Translations under genes and position numbers: made by a program
Shown: positions 54,619-63,470 of the stretch, in pieces
How the letters are laid out: every line of letters starts with the position of its first letter
Position numbering within the stretch: the first letter of the stretch is position 1
Assembly (NCBI RefSeq): GCF_963975745.1
Contig: NZ_CAXBIB010000018.1
Coordinates: 1-64,000 of the forward strand
DNA length: 64,000 bases
DNA from: Parvibaculum sp963975745
GTDB lineage: Bacteria > Pseudomonadota > Alphaproteobacteria > Parvibaculales > Parvibaculaceae
Direction of reading: 5' to 3'
Notes under the pieces: model-generated
What the model was told of the DNA's origin: nothing
Databases searched by the model: none
The model's input: only the letters and a program-made list of their open reading frames with translations

Positions 54619-55641
54619 TCAGGCCGCCTTTTTCAGATAGCGCGCGCCGAGGATCTCGGCGATCTGCACCGCGTTGAGCGCCGCGCCCTTCCTGAGATTG
54701 TCGGAAACGACCCAGATGTTGAGACCGTTCTCGATGGTCGGGTCGACGCGGATGCGGCTGATATAGGTGGCATAGTCGCCGACGCATTCGATCGGCGTCA
54801 CATAGCCGCCATCCTCGCGCTTGTCGACCACGAGACAGCCCGGCGCCTCGCGCAATATGTCGCGCGCCTCGTCGTCGGAAATCGGCCGTTCGAACTCGAT
54901 GTTGACGGCTTCCGAATGGCCGACGAAAACCGGCACGCGTACGCAGGTGGCCGTGACCCTGATCTTCGGATCGAGGATCTTCTTGGTCTCGGCCATCATC
55001 TTCCACTCTTCCTTGGTCTGGCCGTCCTCCATGAAATCGTCGATATGGGGAATGACGTTGAAGGCGATCTGCTTGGTGAACTTGCCCTCGTCGATGCTGT
55101 CATTGACGAAGATGGCGCGGGTCTGGCTGAAGAGCTCGTCCATCGCCTCCTTGCCGGCGCCCGACACCGACTGATAGGTCGAGACGACGACGCGGCGGAT
55201 GCCGGCCGCGTCATGCAGCGGCTTCAGCGCCACGACCATCTGCGCCGTCGAGCAGTTCGGATTGGCGATGATGTTCTTCTTCGCATAGCCGGCGATTGCC
55301 GACGCGTTGACTTCCGGCACGATCAGCGGCACGTCGGGGTCCATGCGCCAGCGCGACGAATTGTCGATGACGACGCAGCCCCTGGCCGCGATCTTCGGCG
55401 CCCATTCGGCCGACATCGTGCCCGAGGTCGCCATCAGGCAGATATCGGTGCCCTTGAAGTCGTAGGTGTCGAGCGCGCGGACCTTGAGGTCGCGTTCGCC
55501 GAAGGAAACTTCGGTGCCCTGGCTGCGCCGCGAGGCCAGCGCCACTACCTCGTCGGCCGGAAATTCGCGCTCGGCCAGAATGTTGAGCATTTCGCGCCCG
55601 ACATTCCCCGTCGCGCCGAGAACGGCAATCTTGTAGCCCAT
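54619..55641 (-). CDS. asd: aspartate-semialdehyde dehydrogenase
   Basis: Second enzyme of the aspartate family pathway, making aspartate semialdehyde for lysine/diaminopimelate, threonine and methionine. 340 residues. NADP-binding GATGNVGREMLNIL at the start, catalytic cysteine in ANPNCSTAQMVVAL near residue 131, and the histidine in VPVFVGHSEAVNIEF near 250. In alphaproteobacteria it normally follows leuB directly; here a DUF559 gene and repeats lie between. Confidence 0.97.
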   Translation of the reverse strand: MGYKIAVLGATGNVGREMLNILAEREFPADEVVALASRRSQGTEVSFGERDLKVRALDTYDFKGTDICLMATSGTMSAEWAPKIAARGCVVIDNSSRWRMDPDVPLIVPEVNASAIAGYAKKNIIANPNCSTAQMVVALKPLHDAAGIRRVVVSTYQSVSGAGKEAMDELFSQTRAIFVNDSIDEGKFTKQIAFNVIPHIDDFMEDGQTKEEWKMMAETKKILDPKIRVTATCVRVPVFVGHSEAVNIEFERPISDDEARDILREAPGCLVVDKREDGGYVTPIECVGDYATYISRIRVDPTIENGLNIWVVSDNLRKGAALNAVQIAEILGARYLKKAA

Positions 55642-55661
55642 GATCTTTCTCCACTGGCCTT

Positions 55662-56009
55662 TCAGGATGTCTTCATTTCGTTCAGCACGGAGAGGATCGT
55701 CTCCACGACGCCTTCCACATTTTTCCGCACATCGTCATTCCAGTATCTGAGCACCCGGTAACCATTCGCCTCGAACCAGGCATCCCGCTTTTCGTCGTGC
55801 GCGAGGCCCGGCTCCGTTCCGTGTTGGCCACCGTCCACCTCGACGACGATCCGCGCCGAATAACAAAGAAAGTCGGCGACATAGGGGCCGACCGGACATT
55901 GGCGGCGGAAATGAAAGCCGTCATGCTTCATCTCCCTCAGATGGACCCAGAGCCTGCGCTCTGCATCCGTCTGGTTTCGCCTCAGATAACGTGCGCGCTC
56001 ATTGGCCAT
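55662..56009 (-). CDS. DUF559 endonuclease-like protein
   Basis: 115 residues of the DUF559 (Vsr/PD-(D/E)XK endonuclease-like) family: RARYLRRNQTDAERRLWVHL at the start, then FHFRRQCPVGPYVADFLCY and ARIVVEVDGGQH near residue 56, whose D...E-x-D pattern is the nuclease core, and GYRVLRYWNDDV near 86. Activity is unproven. The gene commonly appears in variable places among related genomes. Here it splits the leuB-asd neighbourhood and is bordered by hairpin repeats (56053-56220), so it was probably inserted. The open frame upstream runs into the repeats; ATG 56009 is chosen. Confidence 0.85.
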   Translation of the reverse strand: MANERARYLRRNQTDAERRLWVHLREMKHDGFHFRRQCPVGPYVADFLCYSARIVVEVDGGQHGTEPGLAHDEKRDAWFEANGYRVLRYWNDDVRKNVEGVVETILSVLNEMKTS

Positions 56010-56052
56010 GGCATCGGCATTCTGACATGGAACGAGGGGACGCCACACTTTC

Positions 56053-56220
56053 ACCTCCCCCTCGCGGGGAGGTCGAGAAATTCGCGAACGCGGATTTCTC
56101 GGGTGGGGGGCTCGGCGCCGCACCAATCCGAAAATCTCACCGGGTTTATCAGACACCCAGACCCCCACCCCAAAAATCGTTGCTTCGCAACGATTTTTGG
56201 GCCTCCCCGCAAGGGGAGGC
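56053..56220. repeat. hairpin-rich repeat region between DUF559 gene and leuB
   Basis: Four perfect hairpins: ACCTCCCC-ctcg-CGGGGAGGT (56053-56072), GAGAAAT/ATTTCTC (56075-56100), CCAAAAATCGTTGC/GCAACGATTTTTGG (56170-56200) and GCCTCCCC-gcaa-GGGGAGGC (56201-56220). The third followed by more sequence could end leuB transcription on the minus strand. The outer two share the CCTCCCC...GGGGAGG core, so this looks like one composite extragenic element. Confidence 0.7.
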
Positions 56221-56242
56221 GAAGGCGCCGTGATGTTCTCCT

Positions 56243-57349
56243 CTATCCGTTCAGTTTGGCGAGCGCGGCGAGGATCGCGTCGCCCATCTCTCTGGTGCCG
56301 ACCTTTTTCATGCCGGGCTGCATGATGTCGCCGGTGCGCAGGCCGTCTGCGAGCACCGTGTCGACCGCCTTTTCGAGGAGGTCGGCATCGGGCCCGAGCT
56401 CGAAGGTGTAGCGCAGCGCCATGGCGAAACTGAGGATCGAGGCGATCGGATTGGCCGCCCCCGTGCCGGCGATATCGGGCGCGCTCCCGTGCACCGGTTC
56501 GTACATCGCACAGGCCTTGCCGTTGGCATCCCTGGCGCCCAGCGAGGCCGAGGGCAGCATGCCGAGCGAACCCGTCAGCATCGAGGCGATGTCGGAAAGA
56601 ACATCGCCGAACAGATTGTCGGTAACGATGACGTCGAACTGCTTCGGGTTGCGCACCAGCTGCATGGCGCAATTATCGGCCAGCATGTGCTCGAGCGTGA
56701 CGTCGGCGAACTTCTCCTTGTGGAGCTTCGAGACTTCCTCGTACCAGAGCACGCCCGACTTCATCACGTTGCGCTTCTCGACCGACATGACGCGGTTGCC
56801 GCGCTTGCGGGCAAGATCGAAGGCGACTTCGGCAATGCGGCGGATTTCGCTGGTCGTATAGACCTGCGTGTCAACGCCGCGGCGCTCGCCATTGCTTAAG
56901 TTCGTGATCTCCTTCGGCTCGCCGAAATAGACGCCGCCGGTGAGTTCCCGCACGATCATGATGTCGAGACCCTCGACGATCTCGCGCTTCAAGGACGAGG
57001 CATCCGCCAGCGCCGCAAAGCAGAGCGCGGGCCTGAGATTGGCGAAAAGTTCGAGATCCTTGCGCAAGCGCAGCAGGCCCGCTTCCGGGCGGCCTTCGTA
57101 AGGCACGTTATCCCATTTCGGCCCGCCGACCGCGCCGAGCATGACGGCGTCAGCACGCTTGGCCTTCTCGACCGTTTCGTCGGTCACCGCGACGCCATGC
57201 GCGTCGTAGCAGCAGCCGCCGACAAGCTCGTTCTCGATCTTCGCATCGAATTTGCGATTGTCGTTGTACCATTGGATCACGCGCTCGACTTCGCCCATGA
57301 CTTCCGGGCCGATGCCGTCGCCGGCGACGATGAGGATGTTTCTTGTCAT
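56243..57349 (-). CDS. leuB: 3-isopropylmalate dehydrogenase
   Basis: Oxidative decarboxylation in leucine synthesis, NAD-dependent. 368 residues. NILIVAGDGIGPEVMGE at the start, substrate arginines in RLRKDLELFANLRPAL near 92, and the metal-binding VTDNLFGDVLSDIASMLTGSLGMLPSA near 222 (first part), with EPVHGSAPDIAGTG near 278. 22 bp after leuD. Confidence 0.97.
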   Translation of the reverse strand: MTRNILIVAGDGIGPEVMGEVERVIQWYNDNRKFDAKIENELVGGCCYDAHGVAVTDETVEKAKRADAVMLGAVGGPKWDNVPYEGRPEAGLLRLRKDLELFANLRPALCFAALADASSLKREIVEGLDIMIVRELTGGVYFGEPKEITNLSNGERRGVDTQVYTTSEIRRIAEVAFDLARKRGNRVMSVEKRNVMKSGVLWYEEVSKLHKEKFADVTLEHMLADNCAMQLVRNPKQFDVIVTDNLFGDVLSDIASMLTGSLGMLPSASLGARDANGKACAMYEPVHGSAPDIAGTGAANPIASILSFAMALRYTFELGPDADLLEKAVDTVLADGLRTGDIMQPGMKKVGTREMGDAILAALAKLNG

Positions 57350-57371
57350 TTTCTTTTCTTCGCTTCGCGTG

Positions 57372-57977
57372 TCAGAGCCAGGGCTGCGCGGCTTCGAGCT
57401 TCTTTTCGAATCCGGCGATCTTCTCGACCTTCTGCAGCGTCAGGCCGACGCCGTCGAGACCGTTGAGCATGCAATGCTTGCGGAAGGCGTCGATGTCGAA
57501 ATGGATGACGCCACCGTCGGGCCCGCGGATTTCCTGCGCTTCGAGATCGACGGTGACGACGGCATTCGAACCGCGTTCGGCATCGTCCATCAGCTTGTCG
57601 ACGTCCGATTGCGGCAGCACGATGGGCAGGATGCCGTTCTGGAAGCAGTTGTTGTAGAAGATGTCGGCGAAGCTTGGCGCGATGACGCAGCGGATGCCGA
57701 AATCCAGGAGCGCCCAGGGCGCGTGTTCGCGCGACGAACCGCAGCCGAAATTCTCGCCGGTGACCAGGATCTGCGCATTCCGGTAGGCCGGCTTGTTGAG
57801 CACGAAATCCGGAATCTCCTTCCCGTCGTCGTCATAGCGCATCTCGTCGAACAGGTTCTTGCCGAGCCCCGTGCGCTTGATCGTCTTCAGGAACTGCTTC
57901 GGGATGATCATGTCGGTATCGACATTGATGATCGGCAGCGGCGCCGCAACGCCCGTCAGCTTGTTGAACTTGTCCAT
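57372..57977 (-). CDS. leuD: 3-isopropylmalate dehydratase small subunit
   Basis: Small subunit of the isopropylmalate isomerase, completing the active site with LeuC. 201 residues: NVDTDMIIPKQFLKTI near residue 19, GENFGCGSSREHAPWAL near 73 with the conserved GSSREH, and NNCFQNGILPI. Start ATG at 57977, ten bases after leuC; the frame is open upstream within leuC. Confidence 0.97.
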   Translation of the reverse strand: MDKFNKLTGVAAPLPIINVDTDMIIPKQFLKTIKRTGLGKNLFDEMRYDDDGKEIPDFVLNKPAYRNAQILVTGENFGCGSSREHAPWALLDFGIRCVIAPSFADIFYNNCFQNGILPIVLPQSDVDKLMDDAERGSNAVVTVDLEAQEIRGPDGGVIHFDIDAFRKHCMLNGLDGVGLTLQKVEKIAGFEKKLEAAQPWL

Positions 57978-57987
57978 CTTGGTTCCC

Positions 57988-59430
57988 TCAGTTCCCGAAT
58001 TCCCGCACATCGACGAAATGGCCCGCAAAGGCCGCCGCCGCCGCCATGGCCGGCGAGACCAGATGCGTGCGGCCGCCGCGGCCCTGACGGCCTTCGAAAT
58101 TGCGGTTCGACGTCGAGGCGCAGCGTTCGCCGGGCTCGAGCTTGTCGGCATTCATCGCCAGGCACATCGAGCAGCCGGGCTCGCGCCATTCGAAGCCCGC
58201 TTCGAGGAAGATCCTGTCGAGGCCTTCCTTCTCCGCCTGCGCCTTCACAAGACCGGAACCGGGCACGACCATCGCATTGACCGTCGGCGCGACCTTGCGA
58301 CCGGCCTTGATCGCCTTTTCGGCGATGACGGCAGCAGCGCGCAGATCCTCGATGCGGCCATTGGTGCAGGAGCCTATGAAGACGCGGTCGATCTTGACGT
58401 CGACGATCGGCGTGCCGGGCGTGAGACCCATATAGTCGAGCGCGCGGCGCATCGACGTCGCATGCGCCTCGTCGTGCACATCCTTCGGATCGGGAATGCG
58501 GCCGGTGATCTTGATGACGTTTTCCGGGCTGGTGCCCCAGGTGATCAGCGGCGGCAGGTTGGCGATGTCGATGGTCACTTCCTTGTCGAATTTCGCATCC
58601 GGGTCCGACGGCAGCGTCTTCCAGTATTCGACCGCCATCTCCCAGGCCTTGCCCTTGGGCGCGCGCGGGCGGCCTTCGAGATAGGCATAGGTCTTTTCGT
58701 CCGGCGCGATCAGACCGGCGCGGGCGCCACCTTCGATCGTCATGTTGCAGACGGTCATGCGGCCTTCCATCGAAAGGTCGCGGATCGCCTCGCCGGCATA
58801 TTCGATCACATAGCCGGTGCCGCCCGCCGTGCCGATCTCGCCGATGATCGCGAGCACGATGTCCTTGGCGGTGAAGCCTTCCGGCGCCTTGCCCACCACA
58901 TTGATGCGCATGTTCCTGGCCTTTGCCTGGATCAGCGTCTGGGTGGCGAGCACATGCTCGACTTCCGACGTGCCGATGCCATGCGCCAGCGCGCCGAAGG
59001 CACCATGCGTCGAGGTGTGGCTGTCGCCGCAAACGATGGTGGTGCCGGGCAGCGTGAAGCCCTGCTCCGGCCCGACGATATGGACGATGCCCTGGCGGAT
59101 GTCGGACATTTCGAGATACTCGACGCCGAAATCCTTGGCATTGTGCTCGAGCGTCTCGACCTGGATGCGGCTTTCTTCATCCGCGATACCTTTGGAGCGA
59201 TCGGTCGTCGGCACGTTGTGGTCGGCGACGGCCAGCGTCTTCTTCGGCGCATGCACCGGGCGCTTGGCCATGCGCAGGCCCTCGAAGGCTTGCGGGCTGG
59301 TCACCTCATGCACGAGATGCCGGTCGATATAGAGGAGCCCGGTGCCGTCCTCGGCCATCTCGACCAGATGCGCATCCCAGATTTTGTCGTACATGGTGCG
59401 GGGCGCCATTTTCGCTTCCTCGTCTTTCAA
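57988..59430 (-). CDS. leuC: 3-isopropylmalate dehydratase large subunit
   Basis: [4Fe-4S] aconitase-family enzyme of leucine synthesis. 480 residues. Cluster cysteines in FIGSCTNGRIEDLRAAA near residue 352 and in EPGCSMCLAMNADKL near 412-415; the substrate region VCGDSHTSTHGAFGALA is near 132. The N-terminus has a few additional residues (MKDEEAKMAPRTMYDKIWDAH), and ATG 59406 inside it is an alternative start. leuC, leuD and leuB form a tight operon behind rplS. Confidence 0.96.
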   Translation of the reverse strand: MKDEEAKMAPRTMYDKIWDAHLVEMAEDGTGLLYIDRHLVHEVTSPQAFEGLRMAKRPVHAPKKTLAVADHNVPTTDRSKGIADEESRIQVETLEHNAKDFGVEYLEMSDIRQGIVHIVGPEQGFTLPGTTIVCGDSHTSTHGAFGALAHGIGTSEVEHVLATQTLIQAKARNMRINVVGKAPEGFTAKDIVLAIIGEIGTAGGTGYVIEYAGEAIRDLSMEGRMTVCNMTIEGGARAGLIAPDEKTYAYLEGRPRAPKGKAWEMAVEYWKTLPSDPDAKFDKEVTIDIANLPPLITWGTSPENVIKITGRIPDPKDVHDEAHATSMRRALDYMGLTPGTPIVDVKIDRVFIGSCTNGRIEDLRAAAVIAEKAIKAGRKVAPTVNAMVVPGSGLVKAQAEKEGLDRIFLEAGFEWREPGCSMCLAMNADKLEPGERCASTSNRNFEGRQGRGGRTHLVSPAMAAAAAFAGHFVDVREFGN

Positions 59431-59456
59431 AAATTCAACTCAGTGTAGCCCATAAC

Positions 59457-59490
59457 AAAAACGGGCCGGGGCCTTCAGGCGCCCTGCCCG
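59457..59490 (-). terminator. intrinsic terminator after rplS
   Basis: On the minus strand CGGGC and GGGC pair with GCCC and GCCCG around an eight-base loop, followed by TTTTTG (59457-59461). It ends the rpsP-rimM-trmD-rplS transcript before leuC. Confidence 0.75.
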
Positions 59491-59525
59491 CTTTTCATGA
59501 CGGTTTCCGCTCGAATGCGGAGAAA

Positions 59526-59918
59526 TCAGGCGGCGCCGCTGTCCTTGTTGCGGGTCTTGAAGTCCTGTTTTTCGGTAATTCGGGCAGCCTTGCCGCGAAG
59601 ACCGCGCAGGTAGTAGAGCTTCGCGCGACGCACGCGGCCCTTGCGCACGACCTTGATCGAGTCGACCAGCGGCCCGTAAAGCGGGAACACGCGCTCGACG
59701 CCTTCGCCGTAGGAAATCTTGCGAACCGTGAAATTCTCGTTGATGCCGCCGCCGGCGCGGGCGATGCAGACGCCTTCATAGGCCTGCAGGCGCTCACGCG
59801 TGCCTTCAACCACCTTCACATTGACCTGCAGCGTGTCGCCGGGGGCAAAATCGGGAATGGTCTTGCCGCTGGAAAGTGCCGCAACCTGCTCCTGCTCGAG
59901 CTGCTCGATGATATTCAT
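59526..59918 (-). CDS. rplS: 50S ribosomal protein L19
   Basis: Ribosomal protein L19 at the interface of the 30S and 50S subunits. 130 residues: FAPGDTLQVNVKVVEGTRERLQAYEG near residue 24 (first part), and VFPLYGPLVDSIKVVRKGRVRRAKLYYLR (first part) with the family signature. Fourth gene of the rpsP-rimM-trmD-rplS series, 102 bp after trmD. Confidence 0.98.
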   Translation of the reverse strand: MNIIEQLEQEQVAALSSGKTIPDFAPGDTLQVNVKVVEGTRERLQAYEGVCIARAGGGINENFTVRKISYGEGVERVFPLYGPLVDSIKVVRKGRVRRAKLYYLRGLRGKAARITEKQDFKTRNKDSGAA

Positions 59919-60020
59919 AGCGTCAAACCTCGGATATGAAGGCGTTCGGACCTCGAAAGGGACAATCCCGGCCCGGAAGCGCGCTTCCGTAACACAATTT
60001 ATGCCTCATGGCGACTGCCA

Positions 60021-60728
60021 TCAGGGTTTCTTGGCGAGAAAATCGTCCCAAAGATCGGGCCGCCTTTCCCGGGTAACCTTTTCGGCCTCGGCACGCCGCC
60101 AGGCCCTGACCTTCTGGTGGTCGCCGGAGGTCAGAACCGGCGGAATCTCGCGCCCCTCGAAGATCTGGGGCCTTGTATAATGCGGGTACTCCAGCAACCC
60201 GCTCTCGAAGCTCTCCTCGCTCCCCGAGGCATCCTTGCCCATCACCCCGGGCAAGAGCCGGACGACCGCGTCGATCAGGGCAATGGCGGCCGGCTCGCCG
60301 CCCGACAGCACGAAATCCCCGAGGCTGATCTCCTCGATGGCCCGGGCCTCGATGACCCGCTGGTCGAGCCCTTCGAAACGCCCGCAAATCAGCGCCACAC
60401 CGGGCCCGGCCGCCAGTTCGCGGACCCGCGCCTGCGTCAGCGGCCGGCCGCGGGGCGAAAGATAGATCAGCGGCCGTCGGTCCCCCACCGGGTGAACCAC
60501 ATCGACCGCCGCCGCCACCACATCGGCCCGCATCACCATGCCGGGCCCGCCGCCCGAAGGCGTGTCGTCGACCGAGCGGTGCCGGTCGGTCGCGAAATCG
60601 CGGATATCGACCGCCTCGAGCCGCCAGAGACCCGTTTCCAGCGCCTTGCCAGCCAGCGAATGGCCGAGCGGGCCCGGAAACATCTCCGGAAAGAGCGTCA
60701 GCACGCTGGCCGACCAGGCCTCAGCCAC
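60021..60728 (-). CDS. trmD: tRNA (guanine37-N1)-methyltransferase
   Basis: SPOUT-class enzyme that methylates G37 next to the anticodon. 235 residues. SVLTLFPEMFPGPLGHSLAGKAL at the start (first part), DDTPSGGGPGMVMRADV near residue 52, CGRFEGLDQRV near 110 and the trefoil-knot EISLGDFVLSGGEPAA near 128. Start is GTG at 60728, because GGGGAGG lies six bases before it; it overlaps rimM by eight bases. ATG codons at 60752 and 60746 are in frame but further inside rimM. Confidence 0.95.
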   Translation of the reverse strand: MAEAWSASVLTLFPEMFPGPLGHSLAGKALETGLWRLEAVDIRDFATDRHRSVDDTPSGGGPGMVMRADVVAAAVDVVHPVGDRRPLIYLSPRGRPLTQARVRELAAGPGVALICGRFEGLDQRVIEARAIEEISLGDFVLSGGEPAAIALIDAVVRLLPGVMGKDASGSEESFESGLLEYPHYTRPQIFEGREIPPVLTSGDHQKVRAWRRAEAEKVTRERRPDLWDDFLAKKP

Positions 60729-61272
60729 GTTCCGCCTCCCCGCCATCGCCATCCTCGAAGGTGCCGATCGGCGGATCGATCACGATACGCCCGCCGGCAA
60801 GATCGACCTCGGGCACATTGGCCTCGGTGAAGCTCATCAGCACCGTCGTCCCGCCCCCCGGCGGGGCGATTTCGAGAAGGTCGCCGGCGCCGAAATTCGG
60901 CACCCCGACGACCGTGCCATAGTCCCGCCCGTCGAGGCCGATAGCGCGAAGGCCGACGAGATCGGCATGATACCAGCCTTCGTCTTCATCGGCCGGCGGC
61001 AAGCGGTCGCGCGGCACATAAAGCTCGGTACCCCGGAGCGCCTCGGCCGCATCGCGATCGTCGATACCGTCGAGCTGGCAAAGCACCAGTTCCTTGACCA
61101 TGCCCTTCGCCGCGATGGCGAAATGCCGGCTGCCGTCCTCGGTCTCGACCGGGCCGTAAGCCGCAACGCCCTCCGGCGCCTCGGTGAACGGCTTGACTCG
61201 GACAAGGCCGCGCACGCCATGCGCGCCGACCACGACGCCGAGACAGACTTTCTTTTGCGGACCGTCAGCCAT
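60721..61272 (-). CDS. rimM: 16S rRNA processing protein RimM
   Basis: Assembly factor for the head of the 30S subunit, binding ribosomal protein S19. 183 residues: VCLGVVVGAHGVRGLVRVKPFT near residue 9 (first part) opens the N-terminal domain; the PRC-barrel part begins near 95 with GWYHADLVGLRAIGLDGRDYGTV (first part). 21 bp after rpsP. Confidence 0.95.
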   Translation of the reverse strand: MADGPQKKVCLGVVVGAHGVRGLVRVKPFTEAPEGVAAYGPVETEDGSRHFAIAAKGMVKELVLCQLDGIDDRDAAEALRGTELYVPRDRLPPADEDEGWYHADLVGLRAIGLDGRDYGTVVGVPNFGAGDLLEIAPPGGGTTVLMSFTEANVPEVDLAGGRIVIDPPIGTFEDGDGGEAERG

Positions 61273-61293
61273 CGGCGCGATGCGTCAGCCCGG

Positions 61294-61719
61294 TCAGGCC
61301 TGCGCTTCTTCGGCCGGCGCTTCGGCAGCGGGTTCCTCGGCGGCGGGCTCTTCCGCCGGTGCCTTGGCGGCTTCGGCAGCCTCTTCCGCCGCGATGCGCG
61401 CAGCCTCGAGACGCTCCTGGGCCTTCGCCTTGGGCTTTGCCTTTTCCGGATTGCTGCGCGCCTTGCGCGTCCAGGCGCCGGCTTCGTCGAGGAAACGCGC
61501 GACGCGATCGGTCGGCAGCGCGCCGTGACCCAGCCAATGCTTGGCGCGCTCGATGTCGAGCACCAGGCGATCCTTGTTGTCCTTCGGCAGCAGCGGATTG
61601 AACGTGCCGATCTTCTCGATGAAGCGGCCGTCGCGCGGGCTGCGCGTGTCAGCGACGACGACGCGGTAGAAGGGACGCTTCTTGGCACCGCCGCGGGCGA
61701 GCCTGATTTTCAGAGCCAT
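61294..61719 (-). CDS. rpsP: 30S ribosomal protein S16 with Ala/Glu-rich C-terminal extension
   Basis: The S16 core is residues 1-80 (MALKIRLARGGAKKRPFYRVVVADTRSPRDG, first part; IEKIGTFNPLLP; LSDRV-type GALPTDRVARFL). Beyond it is a 50-residue Ala/Glu/Lys/Pro extension ending EEPAAEEPAAEAPAEEAQA. Such tails are common in alphaproteobacteria and vary in length. Start ATG 61719; the frame is open upstream but without a suitable start. First of the four-gene translation operon, 88 bp after ffh. Confidence 0.97.
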   Translation of the reverse strand: MALKIRLARGGAKKRPFYRVVVADTRSPRDGRFIEKIGTFNPLLPKDNKDRLVLDIERAKHWLGHGALPTDRVARFLDEAGAWTRKARSNPEKAKPKAKAQERLEAARIAAEEAAEAAKAPAEEPAAEEPAAEAPAEEAQA

Positions 61720-61807
61720 CTTGTCTTGCCTTTCAGATAGCCGGCGCGCGATGCGCCGGGATTGATAATTCGTCCGTCCACGAACCGAAACGCGATACGC
61801 GCCGGTT

Positions 61808-63322
61808 CTATTTTCTTTTCTTTCCCGGCGGCAGGCCCGGTAGGCCGCCCCCGAAACCCGAACCGGGCAGACCCGGCAATCCCCCCGCGCCGCCGAGACC
61901 GCGCGGCAACCCGCCGCCCGGCGGCAGAAGTTTCTCAAGCGCCTTCGGATCCGACGCCGTTTCGGGCGTCATTTCCGGCGCCCCGCCGCCGAACAGTTTC
62001 GACAACATGCCGCCCTTCTGGCGGCCCATCGCCTTCATCATGTCGGCCATCTGACGATGCAGCTTCAGCAGGCGATTGATTTCCTGCACCTCGGTGCCGG
62101 AGCCGCGCGCAATGCGCTTCTTGCGGCTGGCATTCAGCACTTTCGGGTTGCGCCGCTCGTCCTTGGTCATCGACGAAATGATCGCGGCCTGGCGCTTGAC
62201 GACGCTGTCGTCCATATGCGCGTTGGCGGCCTGCATCTGCGCCTTGCCGACGCCGGGCAGCATGCCGAGCACGCCCTTCATGCCGCCCATGCGTTTCATC
62301 TGCGCAAGCTGTTCGGCCATGTCGTCGAGGTCGAACTGACCCTTCCGCATCTTCTCGGCCATCTTGTTCGCCTTGTCGGCGTCGATGGTCTCCGCGGCTT
62401 TTTCGACAAGACTGACGACATCGCCCATGCCGAGAATGCGGCCGGCGACGCGGTCGGCGCGGAAATCTTCCAGCGCATCCATCTTTTCGCCGGTGCCCAG
62501 CACCTTGATCGGCACGCCGGTGACGGCGCGCATCGAAAGCGCCGCACCGCCGCGGCCATCGCCGTCGACGCGCGTCAGCACGATGCCGGTGACGTTGAGC
62601 CGCGCCTTGAAGGCTTCGGCCACATTGACCGCGTCCTGACCGGTCAGGCTGTCGGCGACGAGCAAGGTTTCATGCGGATCGGTCGCGTCGCGCACCTGCG
62701 CGACCTCGGCCATCAGATCCTCGTCGACATGGATGCGGCCGGCCGTGTCGAGCATCAGTACGTCGTAGCCGCCGAGACGCGCCGCCTCGATCGCGCGCCG
62801 GGCAATCTGGACCGGCTGCTGGCCGGCGACGATCGGCAGCGTCGAAACGCCGACCTGCTCACCGAGAATTTTCAACTGTTCCTGCGCCGCCGGACGGCGC
62901 GTGTCGAGCGAGGCCATCAGCACGCGGCGCTTGTCGCGTTCGCTCATGCGCTTGGCGATCTTGGCGGTCGAGGTGGTCTTGCCCGAGCCCTGCAGGCCGA
63001 CCATCATGATGACGACCGGGGCCGCCGCGCGCAGCGAGATCGAGGTATCGGCCTCCATACCGCCCAGCATCTCGACCAGTTCGTCATGAACGATCTTGAT
63101 GACCTGCTGGCCCGGCGTCACCGATTTCAGCACTTCCTGGCCGACGGCGCGGGCCCGCACCTTGTCGACGAAGGATTTGGCGACGGGGAGCGCGACATCG
63201 GCCTCGAGCAGCGCCCGGCGCACTTCGCGCATGGCCTCGTCGACATCCTTCTCGCTCAGGGCGCCGCGGCCCTTGAGCTTGGAAAGAACGTCGCCGAAGC
63301 GGCCTGTCAGGTTCTCGAACAC
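61808..63322 (-). CDS. ffh: signal recognition particle protein Ffh
   Basis: GTPase that with 4.5S RNA targets nascent membrane proteins to the translocon. 504 residues: N domain (1-95), G domain with GLQGSGKTTSTAKIAK near residue 109, DTRRPAAQEQL and DTAGRIHVDEDLM, TRVDGDGRGGAAL, and the methionine-rich M domain from about 330, with SRKKRIARGSGTEVQEINRLLK (first part) for RNA binding. The C-terminus is a Gly/Pro/Leu repeat ending PGKKRK. Confidence 0.97.
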   Translation of the reverse strand: MFENLTGRFGDVLSKLKGRGALSEKDVDEAMREVRRALLEADVALPVAKSFVDKVRARAVGQEVLKSVTPGQQVIKIVHDELVEMLGGMEADTSISLRAAAPVVIMMVGLQGSGKTTSTAKIAKRMSERDKRRVLMASLDTRRPAAQEQLKILGEQVGVSTLPIVAGQQPVQIARRAIEAARLGGYDVLMLDTAGRIHVDEDLMAEVAQVRDATDPHETLLVADSLTGQDAVNVAEAFKARLNVTGIVLTRVDGDGRGGAALSMRAVTGVPIKVLGTGEKMDALEDFRADRVAGRILGMGDVVSLVEKAAETIDADKANKMAEKMRKGQFDLDDMAEQLAQMKRMGGMKGVLGMLPGVGKAQMQAANAHMDDSVVKRQAAIISSMTKDERRNPKVLNASRKKRIARGSGTEVQEINRLLKLHRQMADMMKAMGRQKGGMLSKLFGGGAPEMTPETASDPKALEKLLPPGGGLPRGLGGAGGLPGLPGSGFGGGLPGLPPGKKRK

Positions 63323-63470
63323 TTGGATCGCAAGTCCTTGCCAAACAAAGCAAAATCGCTCCCGCGAGCGAATATCGCCGGCGGAAGTTGACCCGGGCGC
63401 GGTGCCTCGGGCGGGTCGGGGCGCAACAATGTCCCGAAAATCTTGCGCGGAACCTAGGAGGCAGACGGCT

